Positions 1 through 9,910 of a stretch of 64,000 nucleotides of DNA are shown piece by piece. Numbering within the stretch: the first letter of the stretch is position 1; each line of letters begins with the position of its first letter. Made by a program: the position numbers and the translations under genes. The notes below the pieces were generated by a model. The model saw only the letters and a list, made by a program, of their open reading frames with translations, made no database searches and was not told where the DNA came from. The DNA is taken from contig JABCPU010000010.1 in assembly GCA_016800925.1 (NCBI GenBank), positions 372,001 to 436,000 on the forward strand. Reading direction: 5' to 3'. This DNA is from Suillus spraguei. Its lineage: Eukaryota; Basidiomycota; Agaricomycetes; Boletales; Suillaceae.

Positions 1-805
1 CTATATAAAGATCGGATAACGGAATTTACCCCGACGGGCCGGCGACACATGTCACTACGGTCAGCGCAAGTATCCTGGCGTCGCACGCAGGAAGATGGGA
101 CGGTAAAATAATAATGCGTTGGCAACTAACACCGTTGGCCAAAAGAAGAGAAACATCCTTTCAAGTTCAGCGGTCAACCCGGCGGGGAAACATGGAAATC
201 AGCTGAATAAGAGCGTGATCATAACTCACATGTAGGGTCTAATAGTATATTCCAGAGCCGAACAACAATGCTTGAATGCAGGTCTTCGCGTCACGCGAAA
301 GCGTAAAAGCCGTGATAATTGTTCAGAAGTTCACTTGAAAATTGCGATTGGACGCACCTGTCGTACTAGGGTTTAAAGATAGCGCATATCACAAGACAGT
401 GCCACAAAGAGGCTATATGCCTAGCAATACTAGACTTGCTGTCTTACAATTGACAGAGTGACAGTTCACACCGCGATATCATGATGGATGACCTGGTCTT
501 AAGTTTCCAAGGCAAGATTGGCATCGTGCATCTATATAGACTGAACTGTCATGCTACTACCGCTTCAGTGAAAATTAATATTGAGCGATCCTCAAATTAT
601 CATTGAATGCTTCGTTGTTACATCGTACAGCGCACCATCTTTGCAGTTTGCTCATATACGAGAACTTGACGAAGCGTCGCGAAGAGCAATGATAGAATGA
701 CAAGCGCTTAAGAGAAACGCTTAGGCCGAATTTGTCAGTGTTTGTCCCACTTGATTTTTTTGAAGCTTTCGTCACTTTGGTTTGCAGACGTTGTTGCGTT
801 GCTCT
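1..805. other. Left-edge stretch without a recognisable gene
   Basis: No exon chain or family motif was recognised on either strand. Open frames here are short (under about 80 codons) and mutually overlapping. The last part, just before 806, is the presumed promoter and 5' leader of the TOM40 gene. The rest may be the flank of a gene outside the window. Confidence 0.5.
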
Positions 806-2083
806 ATGGCGTCTCCCGCATTCCCCCCCGCAAAAGATGCCTCCATTGATCCATCGCCGTCGTCCGTGCCGCCGGCACCCAAGTCATCGTACACGTCTGC
901 CTTTTCTCCTCTAACGAGTGCTTTCAGTCGCTTTTCACAATGGCGCAAGTCTTTGGATCTTCCGAACCCGGGTACAGTCGAGAATTTGCAGAAGGAGGTC
1001 AAGTGTACGCGTTTTCCTTCTGTCGTGTAATCTTCCAGTCATGTCTAATGTTATATAGCCACTCACCTGACGAACTTTATGTTCGATGGTGCCAGGGCTG
1101 ATCTCACTAAGAGTTTGTCAATGAACCCAGCATTTCAGGTTACACACTCCTTCATTCTCGGGTCGCAAGTCTCAACACCGTCATATAACTTTGGTGCTGT
1201 CTTCGCCAACAACAATGTTAGCCAATTTGTCTTGCTCGCATCTGTTACTCTACTTATCCCATTCGCCGTAGGTGTTCCTCCAAGGCAGCGTTGACCATGA
1301 AGGCAATGTGAGCGCACGTATGAATCAAGGGTGGGCCGAGAACTCCATCACCAAGATCCAGACGCAGGTCTGTTTCCTATCTCATTGTCGCACGCGTTCC
1401 TTCTCATATCCTCATCCATAGCTTTCATCACAAGCTGGCCATAGCATGATCCAACTAGAGCACGATTACCAGGGCCAGGATTACTCCCTAAACGCGAAAG
1501 CTGTCAATCCATGGCCTGCGGATCTCACCGGCATATACATCGGAAATTACCTCCAGTCTGTGACGAAAAATCTTGCGTTGGGTGTGGAGACACTTTACCA
1601 ACGGCCAACTCCTGAGATGGCCGAGTTCGCGACCTCATATCTAGCCAAGATCACGAGCGATGACAAAAAATGGATTGCAACCGCACAAGTACAACCATCG
1701 GGTATTCTACAGGCTTCGTATTGGCAGAAGCTCCACGAGAAAGTGGAGGTCGCAGCAGATCTTCAGCTTATGGCTTCTCCTCAGCGAAGAGATGCTATTG
1801 CAACTCTCGGCGCAAAATACGACCTCCGGATGGCAACATTCAGAGCACAGTTGGACTCAACAGGCAAAGTTTCTGCTCTACTTGAGCAACGCTTTGCTCC
1901 AACCTTTGCGTTCCTGGTGGCAGGTGAGATCGATCACTTCAAGGCAAGTTCCTCCCACTTCACTGCGATGTTGTCCAAACTGATCTCTCACAAATTCAGA
2001 ATGCTGCTAAGGTTGGCGTCGGTGTGATGATCGAGAGCTCTACTCTGACCCCAGAAGAGATGGGTATGCCTCCTCAACATTGA
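806..2083 (+). CDS. TOM40: Mitochondrial import receptor subunit TOM40
   Basis: This is the beta-barrel channel of the TOM complex, through which nearly all nuclear-encoded proteins cross the mitochondrial outer membrane. Five exons join in frame: 806-1004, 1059-1216, 1272-1367, 1422-1943 and 2000-2083. The start at 806 (MASPAFPP) gives a Pro/Ser-rich N-terminus. After the first splice comes the family block MFDGARADLTKSLSMNPAFQ, then VTHSF, the DHEGNVSARMNQGW segment and the C-terminal barrel. The final exon carries the hallmark AAKVGVGVMIESSTLTPEEM. The total of about 350 residues is normal for fungal Tom40. Intron 4 (1944-1999) starts with GCAAGT, so it is a GC-AG intron; no GT donor restores the frame. 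The ABC ATPase gene follows about 270 bp downstream on the same strand. Identity is secure; exon edges were read by eye. Confidence 0.93.
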
Positions 2084-2351
2084 ATTAATTATACTTAGAC
2101 ACGTACTTTCTGACACTATTATCGGCATATATCTCTTCTCACGGGTTTCTGCAGTACCAGTGTGGTTGTCAGCTAGCCCAGCACCCCTATCAGAACATCT
2201 GGTTTGACGAGAGAGTACATTACGTAGCACTGATAGAGTGTGCACCAATCCGAACGCGCACAAAATGTGGTGTGCTGCTTATGTAGTGGTACTAAGACCG
2301 CGCCTATGGGAAACCAACACACTCCGCTCAAAGAGTTGATAGAAACTCACC

Positions 2352-3285
2352 ATGGCAAAGTTGATTGAAGCCCGCAACGTCGCTTGCAAGAAGGACAAGA
2401 AGCATACCATTTTCTCTCAATTGAACCTCGATGTCAACGAGAGAGATATTATTGTTCTACAAGGCAGGAGTGGTGCAGGGTACATTGACTTCTCTCCCCG
2501 TAGTAATTCGTTTGGAGGCTCAACATATGCATGTTCAGGAAAACCACATTTTTAAAGTGCATCGCCCATCTGAACGTTTATGACGGGGAGATCTTATACA
2601 GAGGACGGTACGCTCCTTAGGCCTGCAAGTCTCATCATGTCTGATATGCAATATGTTTACCGTCGCCAGGACAGCTAAGGCACATGGTACGTATGACCCT
2701 AGCTAGTCGTGAACACTCGCACAGGAAGCTCATGAAGGTCTCCCATAATTCCAGGGGTGCCTGCGTTTAGAACGCGGATATTCTACGTGCCTCAAAGACC
2801 CGCTTTGCTACCAGGCACGCCGCGCGATTTTATGACAACGATTACATCCTTTCAGTCTCGTAAGTCAACCTCGGAATCTGATCTTGCACTCGCTATGGAC
2901 ATCTCCAAGGGGTGGGGTGTCGATAATGAGCTATGGGACAGGAACTGGACTGGTTTGAGTGGTGGCGAGGCGCAAAGGATAGCGTTGGCCGCTGCAATGG
3001 GACTGAACACCGCTGAAGTCCTTCTACTCGACGGTGAGATTTAATTGTATCGTTTGTATCATGACTGAGACGTGTTTCCCTTCAGAGCCAACTTCAGCTC
3101 TCGATCATCACTCGACTAAGCTTGTGGAAGAGTTCATCCTGAACAACCTTAGGTCCCCGCAAAACGGGTTGAAGGCAATAGTTTGGATCACCCATTCCGA
3201 GGAGCAAGCAAGAAGAGTAGGAACCAGATTCATTCAGATCTCGCCATCTGGTTGTGAGGAGGAGCCGCTTATCTCTGAACCATAG
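2352..3285 (+). CDS. Single-domain ABC-type ATPase (FetA/STAR1-like)
   Basis: A stand-alone ABC nucleotide-binding domain of about 230 residues with no membrane segment. Exons: 2352-2479, 2539-2607, 2670-2686 (a 17-nt microexon), 2755-3033 and 3086-3285. Visible motifs: Walker A GRSGAGKTTFLK, assembled across intron 1; Q-loop YVPQRPALLPGTP; ABC signature LSGGEAQR; Walker B VLLLDEPTSALD, assembled across intron 4; and switch histidine WITHSEEQARR. Such ATPases normally drive a separate permease. In bacteria the FetA/YbbL group pairs with FetB, and in plants STAR1 pairs with STAR2, in metal-related transport. No permease gene lies nearby, so substrate and partner are unknown. A GTAAGT inside exon 4 (near 2860) has no useful acceptor, and reading through keeps the domain intact. 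The family is secure; the subfamily is a judgement from the short length and the PQRPALLPGT region. Confidence 0.85.
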
Positions 3286-3368
3286 ACATTGTAATATTTT
3301 CATCAGGATTTGGGCTGGATATTCAATTATTTACATAATAACAAACTATACCCCATCACTACCCGATA

Positions 3369-3451
3369 GTCCCATAGCTCAGTGGTCAGAGCGTTGTACT
3401 TATGAGGTTACATTCCATGCAAGGGTCCCGAGTTCAATCCTCGGTGGGACT
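3369..3451 (+). tRNA. tRNA-Ile (UAU anticodon) with a short intron
   Basis: The ends GTCCCAT and GTGGGAC form a 7-bp acceptor stem, with a terminal T-G wobble. The D arm is GCTC..GAGC, and the T arm contains GAGTTCAATCCTC (B-box form of TTCRANYC). Pairing TTGTA with TGCAA as the anticodon stem gives a loop starting CT-TAT-G, hence anticodon UAU. About 12 extra bases between positions 37 and 38 fit the normal place of a eukaryotic tRNA intron, and Ile-UAU genes often have one. A T-run directly after (3454-3460) is the Pol III terminator. The isotype is less certain than the tRNA itself, because position 37 would be G rather than A. Confidence 0.85.
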
Positions 3452-3589
3452 AATTTTTTTCATTTCATTCTTTTACTTCCATATAAGGAATTCACGCTTG
3501 CCCAATCATCCTACGGCTTTATCCACACTCCTCCGCGCCCCGGCCGGCCCACCTTTTTCTTTCTAGCATCGTTGACACCGCCGGCGACA

Positions 3590-4310
3590 ATGGCTTCGTC
3601 TGTGCTCTTTCGCTCAACGCTACCCAGAACCTTGACTTCTGCAACTGGACGTAATGTCTTGCGATCCGCATTGCAAGGTAAGGATAACTTGAACTTTGCC
3701 TAGTACTTTTCACTTACATATCAAAGTGAGAGCAAGCTCGACTACACAGTATGTGCCAGGTGGACGTACGTTTGATGAACCAATCTGTGTGATGCCTGAC
3801 AAGCTTATACTCATACTCGATAGCTATCATCAAGGGCACAGTCAACGACCCTGTCGAGTTCCCTCCCTCATCAAAGACGCATGGCTCGTACCACTGGGCA
3901 TTCGAGCGACTTCTTGCGGCGTCCCTCGTTCCCATGACCGCAGCAGCTTTCGTGACCTCCGGGTCATCTTACCCGGTCCTGACGGATTGCTCGGTCTCAG
4001 CTTAGTGATGCACTCTCATATTGGGGTGCGTGAGCCACAAAGGTGGTATTCTACGAGTACCTGACGTTGCCTTTTTTATGTTAGTTCGACTCAATGATTG
4101 TGGACTACCTACACAAGCGCAAATTCCCTATCATTGGCCCTATCGCGACCTGGACACTGAGAACAGCGACTGTTGGCGTGCTTGTCGGTGTTTATCAGTT
4201 CAATACAAATGATATTGGTGCGTTAAATATCCGTTGTCATCCGAGTTCCTCGTCTGACTTTGATTCCTATAGGTTTGACGGAGCTGATCGCGAAGGTCTG
4301 GACGGCGTAA
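3590..4310 (+). CDS. SDH4: Succinate dehydrogenase membrane anchor subunit (CybS/SDH4)
   Basis: This is the small membrane anchor of respiratory complex II, carrying part of the ubiquinone and haem b site in the mitochondrial inner membrane. Exons: 3590-3677, 3727-3765, 3824-4025, 4085-4217 and 4273-4310. The N-terminus (MASSVLFRSTLPRTLTSATG) has Arg and Ser/Thr but no acidic residues, as expected of a mitochondrial presequence. Then follow HGSYHWAFERLLAASLVP (start of helix 1), the helix with LLGLSLVMHSHIGFDSM containing the haem-ligand-type histidines, the YLHKRKFP linker, and the last helix VGVLVGVYQFNTNDIGLTEL. The ending LIAKVWTA is typical. The length of about 165 residues is normal. 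The stop lies only 55 bp from the stop of the convergent TRS120 gene. Confidence 0.9.
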
Positions 4311-4365
4311 GATTATATACAGGTCACGTCGAGAGACAAGCAATCGCGAATTAAGTGTAATCGTA

Positions 4366-7300
4366 CTACCCATCCTCTCTAACAGAGATGCAAATTCTAC
4401 TAGTACCTGCCCGACTGTCCTTCAGAGCTCCCATTATTCGAACTTCCGCCCCAATCTCGAAACGACCAGTGCAGAGGAAGCACAGTGGCACTTCCACAGC
4501 CTTGGTTTCGTCGGGTACCAGCTTCCCTATTGCTATGTTAGATGAAACACCTTCGGAAAGGACCTGTTCAGCTGGATCAAAGATCAAGTCTAGTGCCATC
4601 ACAAGAGGCGATACTGTGGGCAAATTTAGCGAGTTGAGTGAATAAACTGCTCTAGAAATGACGAACATGATGAATTGGCAACCTCGACGCGAAGGTAGAG
4701 CATCTCATTTGGACTAGCGATGTATTTGCCTTTACTATAATCAAGTTCTTGGGGTGAACCGTCCGGGCTGTCCACTATTAGCATCAAGTTAATTTGCATC
4801 ACGTCTGTCCGCAGGGCCTTTAACATTGGGAGCGTCAACCGTTGTTGTCGCAGCGACAGATCTCCATGTCTATCGCCATTCGTCTAAGCCGATAAATAAT
4901 TAGCGACGAATATAATCTGATTGAAGAATAAATGACCTCTTTCCATCGAGCGGAAACGATCTTGAGGAGCTCTTCACGATACCAGAACAACTCTCGCTGA
5001 GCTTGTTCCTCTTCTATTGACAACTTGGACTTTCCGACGACGAACTGACGGTCTGATAATGTTGGTATGGGTTGCGAAATTTGATCATCTGATAGTCTGA
5101 ACTTCTTAACCGGAAGCATGATACTTGGTATGCCTGGCGTGAGGCAACATGTATAAATGTTTCATGAATGACTTACCGTGCCATCGACCCTGGAGGAACG
5201 GTTGATGAAACAGCTGCACTTTTCGTTCCTGTGAAACTTCAGCATCAGGAAGGAATTTAGGAGGATATAGAAGTCCTGCGCTTACCAGTTTGCTCATTTT
5301 CGAATGTTACTTCAAACGGGAGCCCATATGTGTTGCGGACGTCAATTGCAAACAAGCACCATTCTTCCGGATCATCATTTGGAAGGAAGTGTATCACGGA
5401 ATTGCCAACCCGGCGACTAATGTCATCATAGTCCACATCGATCATTGGCATGAGGTTCAGATCATGACACTCCAGCATATGGTAAACAGTCACAGTCACT
5501 GGATATGATAACTGTCGAGTGTAGAACACCTCAGATGCAGGCACTTGTTCTTCATGCTCTCGATTGACCTGGGAATATGATATGTGGACGGTACCATGTG
5601 CACTAACAATGATTTCAGTGCCGATAAAGCTCGAGGAATCAATAGAAACGTACCATCCGACTTTCCCCACACAGGTCACAGAAAGAACCACCTTTTGATT
5701 TGGTAAAATGTTGGTGGTCTCCTTCTCATTACGCCATAAAAACGCCTTTCGGTGCAGAAGATCGAACTCTGTCTCATATGTTTCAAAGACGGAAAGTTCT
5801 CCTTCGGACAGAGCTTCCTGTGCGGGACCGATGGTGGAGTCTTCAAAAGACAGCCGAAGGAAATCAATTGGTAATGCGGAAATATTCTCCAAAGTCAAGC
5901 GAATGGTTGACCTGCAGCGCCTCAATCAATATAAATATTTAGAAGAACAAGCAAGCACACATACTCTTCGCCGTTGTACAACATGACTGCTCCATGTGTG
6001 AGCGACGTCCATCTGATTCGGAGGAGAGGCTGCTCAGGAACAACAACACATTGTAAAAATTGAGGTGGTTTCTTGAGGGATGGGAGTAAGGCACTGAGTC
6101 GCCGCCCATCTTTCTCCCACGGACGAGAGTCGAGGCCCCAATACTTGGTGCGACCGCTTTCGCATTTCACAGCACTTTGACGGCGTGCAAGAAGATTCTG
6201 ATCGGCATCAGTTGGAACAGGTAATAGAAACTCTCTCGGAGCTCCCCAAGGGGCTTGGACAATGCATCCTCGGAAAACCAAAGTTCCCTGCGTTTTCGCA
6301 GTGCCGATGATGGTAATTGGATAGAGGGTATTGGGAGGGATGACGAGTGCTGAGATAGGACTGGATTCAAACTCCACACCAGTCGTGCTAAGGATCTGAA
6401 GGTTAACTCATTGTTCAACTGACACAGCAAATGTTATACCTGAGCGAAATACTTTGAATTTCCAGATCGAATACATAAGGATTTCGTAAGGTGATCGTGA
6501 GCTCAATAGGTTCACCTTGAACAACTAAATTTTTGCTCTATGAACATCCCGAAGACACGGTGAGAATGTGTCTCACTGCCGGCAAAAGGGACTGACCTGT
6601 GGTCCTGATGATCTCCTGGGATTATATAGGAAAGGGTCAGTGATCCCACTGAGCAGCGAATCCGTGGCGGATAATGTTGCAGTCAATATGGAAAATTGAT
6701 TTTCAATTGGCAGGCGGTGCAAGGGCAGTCTGTAGAAGCGGGAGTTAACATGGTTGTGCCGTTTGTAATAATCACATACGGCAGTAATGTAATACTCAGG
6801 ATAGGGTTCACGGCCCAGTACTCGACTGCAGGTGCGTCACCGCGCCGACGCATTGCAGCAAGAGCACGTCCAGCAGTTTGATACAGATGATATTGATCAC
6901 TACTGGCCAATACAAAATGCATTGTTTTCAATGCAGACAGTGATATTTGCGCCACAGCGAGGGGATCTGGGGCTGCCTCAGAGACCGTTGTCTCATGGTA
7001 AATGCCACTCACCGGGAAGTGCCTCTGCCACAGCAATGGCTTCGCGAATGACTCCAACTTGAAGCTCTGGCCATCCAAAGGATTCCTTCGCCACATCTGC
7101 TGAAGCATCTAAGTCATCCACGGCCGAGCTGCTGTTGTCCCCACTCCCTACTTCGCTACTTGTACCATCTGTCGCTTTTGCCACGCAGACCGCTTCCAGA
7201 TCAACACCAAGGACCTTGCAAGCACGAACGAGGAGTTTCAGGATGCTCTGATTGCCTTCCAGAACCTCGTTGTGTCGCACACCGACAGCCCCCTTCCCAA

Positions 7301-9138
7301 CTATGCTTATTTCGTCACCATTCTCGGAGCGACTGCCCACGCCTGCGCTTCCAATGTCGGATTTCCGTAAGAGGTCATTTTCTTCCCGGCCACAAACAAT
7401 GAGATCCATGATGCAGCTGATGACTTCGCGCAGAATGAAAGCTTCCTTCCGCCTGTATCCAAGCGATGAATAAATACTCGCCATAGATTGCAAAATGGTG
7501 AGCCGCTCATGAGGACCAAGATGCAGTAACCACGGTCCGTGTGCTTGCGACACAGTGTTCGCTATCTGTGAACGAGACACGCCTGATACGATGCTTATAC
7601 GCTCTAAATTTGTCCAGGAGCTATCATACGTCATCTTCTGCGTATATGAGGTCGACCCTGGTTGTAGCATTGAAGCAAAAGCCAGTGCACCCCATCCTTT
7701 GGTAGACCAGGTGCAGAAAAGGAGGGAGGTTTGGCGCATAACAGCTGTACAGTATGTCAGGGCCAGAAGTGAATGATCCTGACTAAGATCAGAAGGCACA
7801 GGAGCCTTGTGATAGAGAGCTATAGCTTGAGACAGTTGCTCGTATATGTCGGCCCAAGGTTCCTTGATACCGTTGTTGCTGATAGAGGATTGCTAAATAC
7901 GATTTCAACATTGCTCACCAAGAGCGATAGCCGACTTACCGGGCCTTGGCCAGCCGACCATGCATCTAGAACAAAGACCGTTGCCATCCCTTCTAACACG
8001 GAGGCATGCCATACAGGATCCTGCCCGGTCTTGAATAATACGATAGCTTCTGCATACCTTGGGCGAATTCAACCATGATGAACTGACAAGATGAATAAAG
8101 GACACGAACCACAACGATGCATCTTCTGTCCTACCAGCCAACAGGAAGAAATCACCAAGAATTTTATAGAGTCTACCATGGGACGAAACGGCACCGACCG
8201 CACTGGCGCGTTTCCTAACCGCTTGGGGACTAAGTGTGGATTGCCGTTGGATAAAGGATGTCGTGTGATTGATACCAGGTGCAGCAGTCGAGCTACGCTT
8301 GATCTGAGCACCTGGCGCTGCGAGGCCTGATGAATCGAGTTCCGGCTGGCTCGAGTACGAAGCATATCCAAGATTTCCGGAACTAAGAGAAAGTGGCATC
8401 TCAGAAGGAGAAGGGAGTGTTGGGAAGAGAGTAGAATTTAAATATTCATTTCCTACGGGACTCTCCAGAACATGATACTATAAATCCGTTAGTAGTGTCC
8501 TCGAGACTCCATATCAAATGTTGATACATACCACTCGACCAAGTTCAGCTAGAATGTGAGAGCATAAATCAGCGAGCAGAGTACCGATATAAATTTTCTT
8601 GTTCCCCATCACGCTCGGAATCGAAACAATTCCAGGTAACGTGTTTCCGAGACCAGTGCTCCTAGCACTTTCTTCATCTTCAAAGGCAAAGCAGACTTTG
8701 GCCAGCGGAAATGTCGACCCCTCTGGAGAGATGTCAAGCACAGTATTCTCGAATTGCTCAAGAGCAGAAGTAATGGAGTACGAGGATGAACACGCAGCGA
8801 CACCGATTATGCCAAGCGTAAAGTGAGACGGTCGGAACAAAGATAGCGACATGTGGCGAGGAGGAGAAGGATGAGATGGATAACTCAGATATAGATGACC
8901 ACTGGAAAGTGGATTTGGCATGAAACGAGCTGAGGATCCATGAACAGCTGTTGTGTAGGTGAGAAAGGGCTTGCATACCTCGTTCATCCTTCATGCTAGC
9001 GGGTATGTCACCTAAGCGAATTGAATCGAATGTCCTGATTTCCGCCGCATATTTCTCAAAAGCAGCACGGGGTATTGGGCCCACTGGGAGGACAAGAATT
9101 GGGATATGCGCAAGCGCTGCAAATGCATGAGAGTTCAT
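4366..9138 (-). CDS. TRS120: TRAPPII complex subunit TRS120 (TRAPPC9)
   Basis: Large subunit of TRAPPII, a guanine-nucleotide exchange complex for Rab11/Ypt31-type GTPases in late-Golgi traffic. The protein begins at 9138 with MNSHAFAALAHIPILVLPVG and continues PIPRAAFEKYAAEIRTFDSI, the diagnostic N-terminus of the family. Next come SGHLYLSYPSHPSPP, a long alpha-solenoid region (about 8.4-6.6 kb, including RKEAFILREV), and C-terminal beta-sandwich blocks such as SYPVTVTVYHMLECHDLNLM and NTYGLPFEVTFENEQTG. It ends at 4366 with FEIGAEVRIMG and ISVREDG. About a dozen exons are separated by short introns; intermediate boundaries were not fixed. The total of roughly 1,200-1,300 residues is normal. 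It is divergent from DPM2 (276 bp between starts). Confidence 0.88.
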
Positions 9139-9413
9139 GGGATAACTTGAGTTGTTCGTTACAAGCTCAAATCATCAAGTATGAGAGTTGGATTCTCCTG
9201 GTGCTCAGCTGCTCGCAAACATTGATAGTGAGTTGGCATGATTTTGACTCAGAAACAAACCACGCACTCTTGTTATGTATGTAGTAGTGTTTTCCACCGG
9301 TCCGCCAACCCACCAACTCGACTTTTGACTGACTCCAGAGTCGCACTGCTCTATTCTTTATAATTACACTCGGCCTTAGATTTAACTTGCAAGTAGCTTC
9401 GACAGACTTTGCA

Positions 9414-9796
9414 ATGGTGGGCAGTAAATCTATGTGATGTTTTAAAGCTGATGGGAGCAACTATCCAAGGGTGCGAGCGACAAGTCTCTTGGCGGGGTGA
9501 TGTTACTAGTTGCTGGTTTCGTGTTCACATACTACACGGCATGGGCCATCTTACTCGTCAGTTCGCCAGACTTACGCTGGACGGGCCATGTAGCTGACAG
9601 TCATTCGCTCAATTTTCAGCCCTTCTTTGACGCATCCAGCCCCATACACAACTATTTTCCTGCACGCGAATGGGCAATACGGCTGCCAGCATTTGTCCTT
9701 GTGATTGGACTTTCGGGTATCGGTTTCTTCGTTGGTTCTACAATCATGAAGGAGAACAGAAAGAAGGCGCAGAAAGCGAAACTCAGGGCGGCCTGA
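9414..9796 (+). CDS. DPM2: Dolichol-phosphate mannosyltransferase subunit 2 (DPM2)
   Basis: A small ER membrane protein that stabilises dolichol-phosphate-mannose synthase, which supplies mannose for N-glycans, GPI anchors and O-mannosylation. Two hydrophobic helices are visible: VMLLVAGFVFTYYTAWAILL and LPAFVLVIGLSGIGFFVGST. They flank the family motif PFFDASSPIHNYFPAREWAI. The C-terminus is a short basic tail. The best model is an ATG alone as first coding exon (9414-9416), then 9470-9556, then 9620-9796, giving an N-terminus MGASDKSLGG as in other DPM2 proteins. The first intron has a weak donor (GTGGGC) but a good branch-like CTGAT. The 91-residue region downstream of it is secure; the first exon is inferred. 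It ends 114 bp from the stop of the convergent giant gene. Confidence 0.85.
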
Positions 9797-9910
9797 CACC
9801 CAGACTCCAGAGTATGCATATCCACCGCCTCTCCTTCAGTCAACTTTCCCTCAAATTCCTTAATTTCCTGCACCCTGGAATCTATTTGTGAAATTGAGGT
9901 TGTATGTGGG

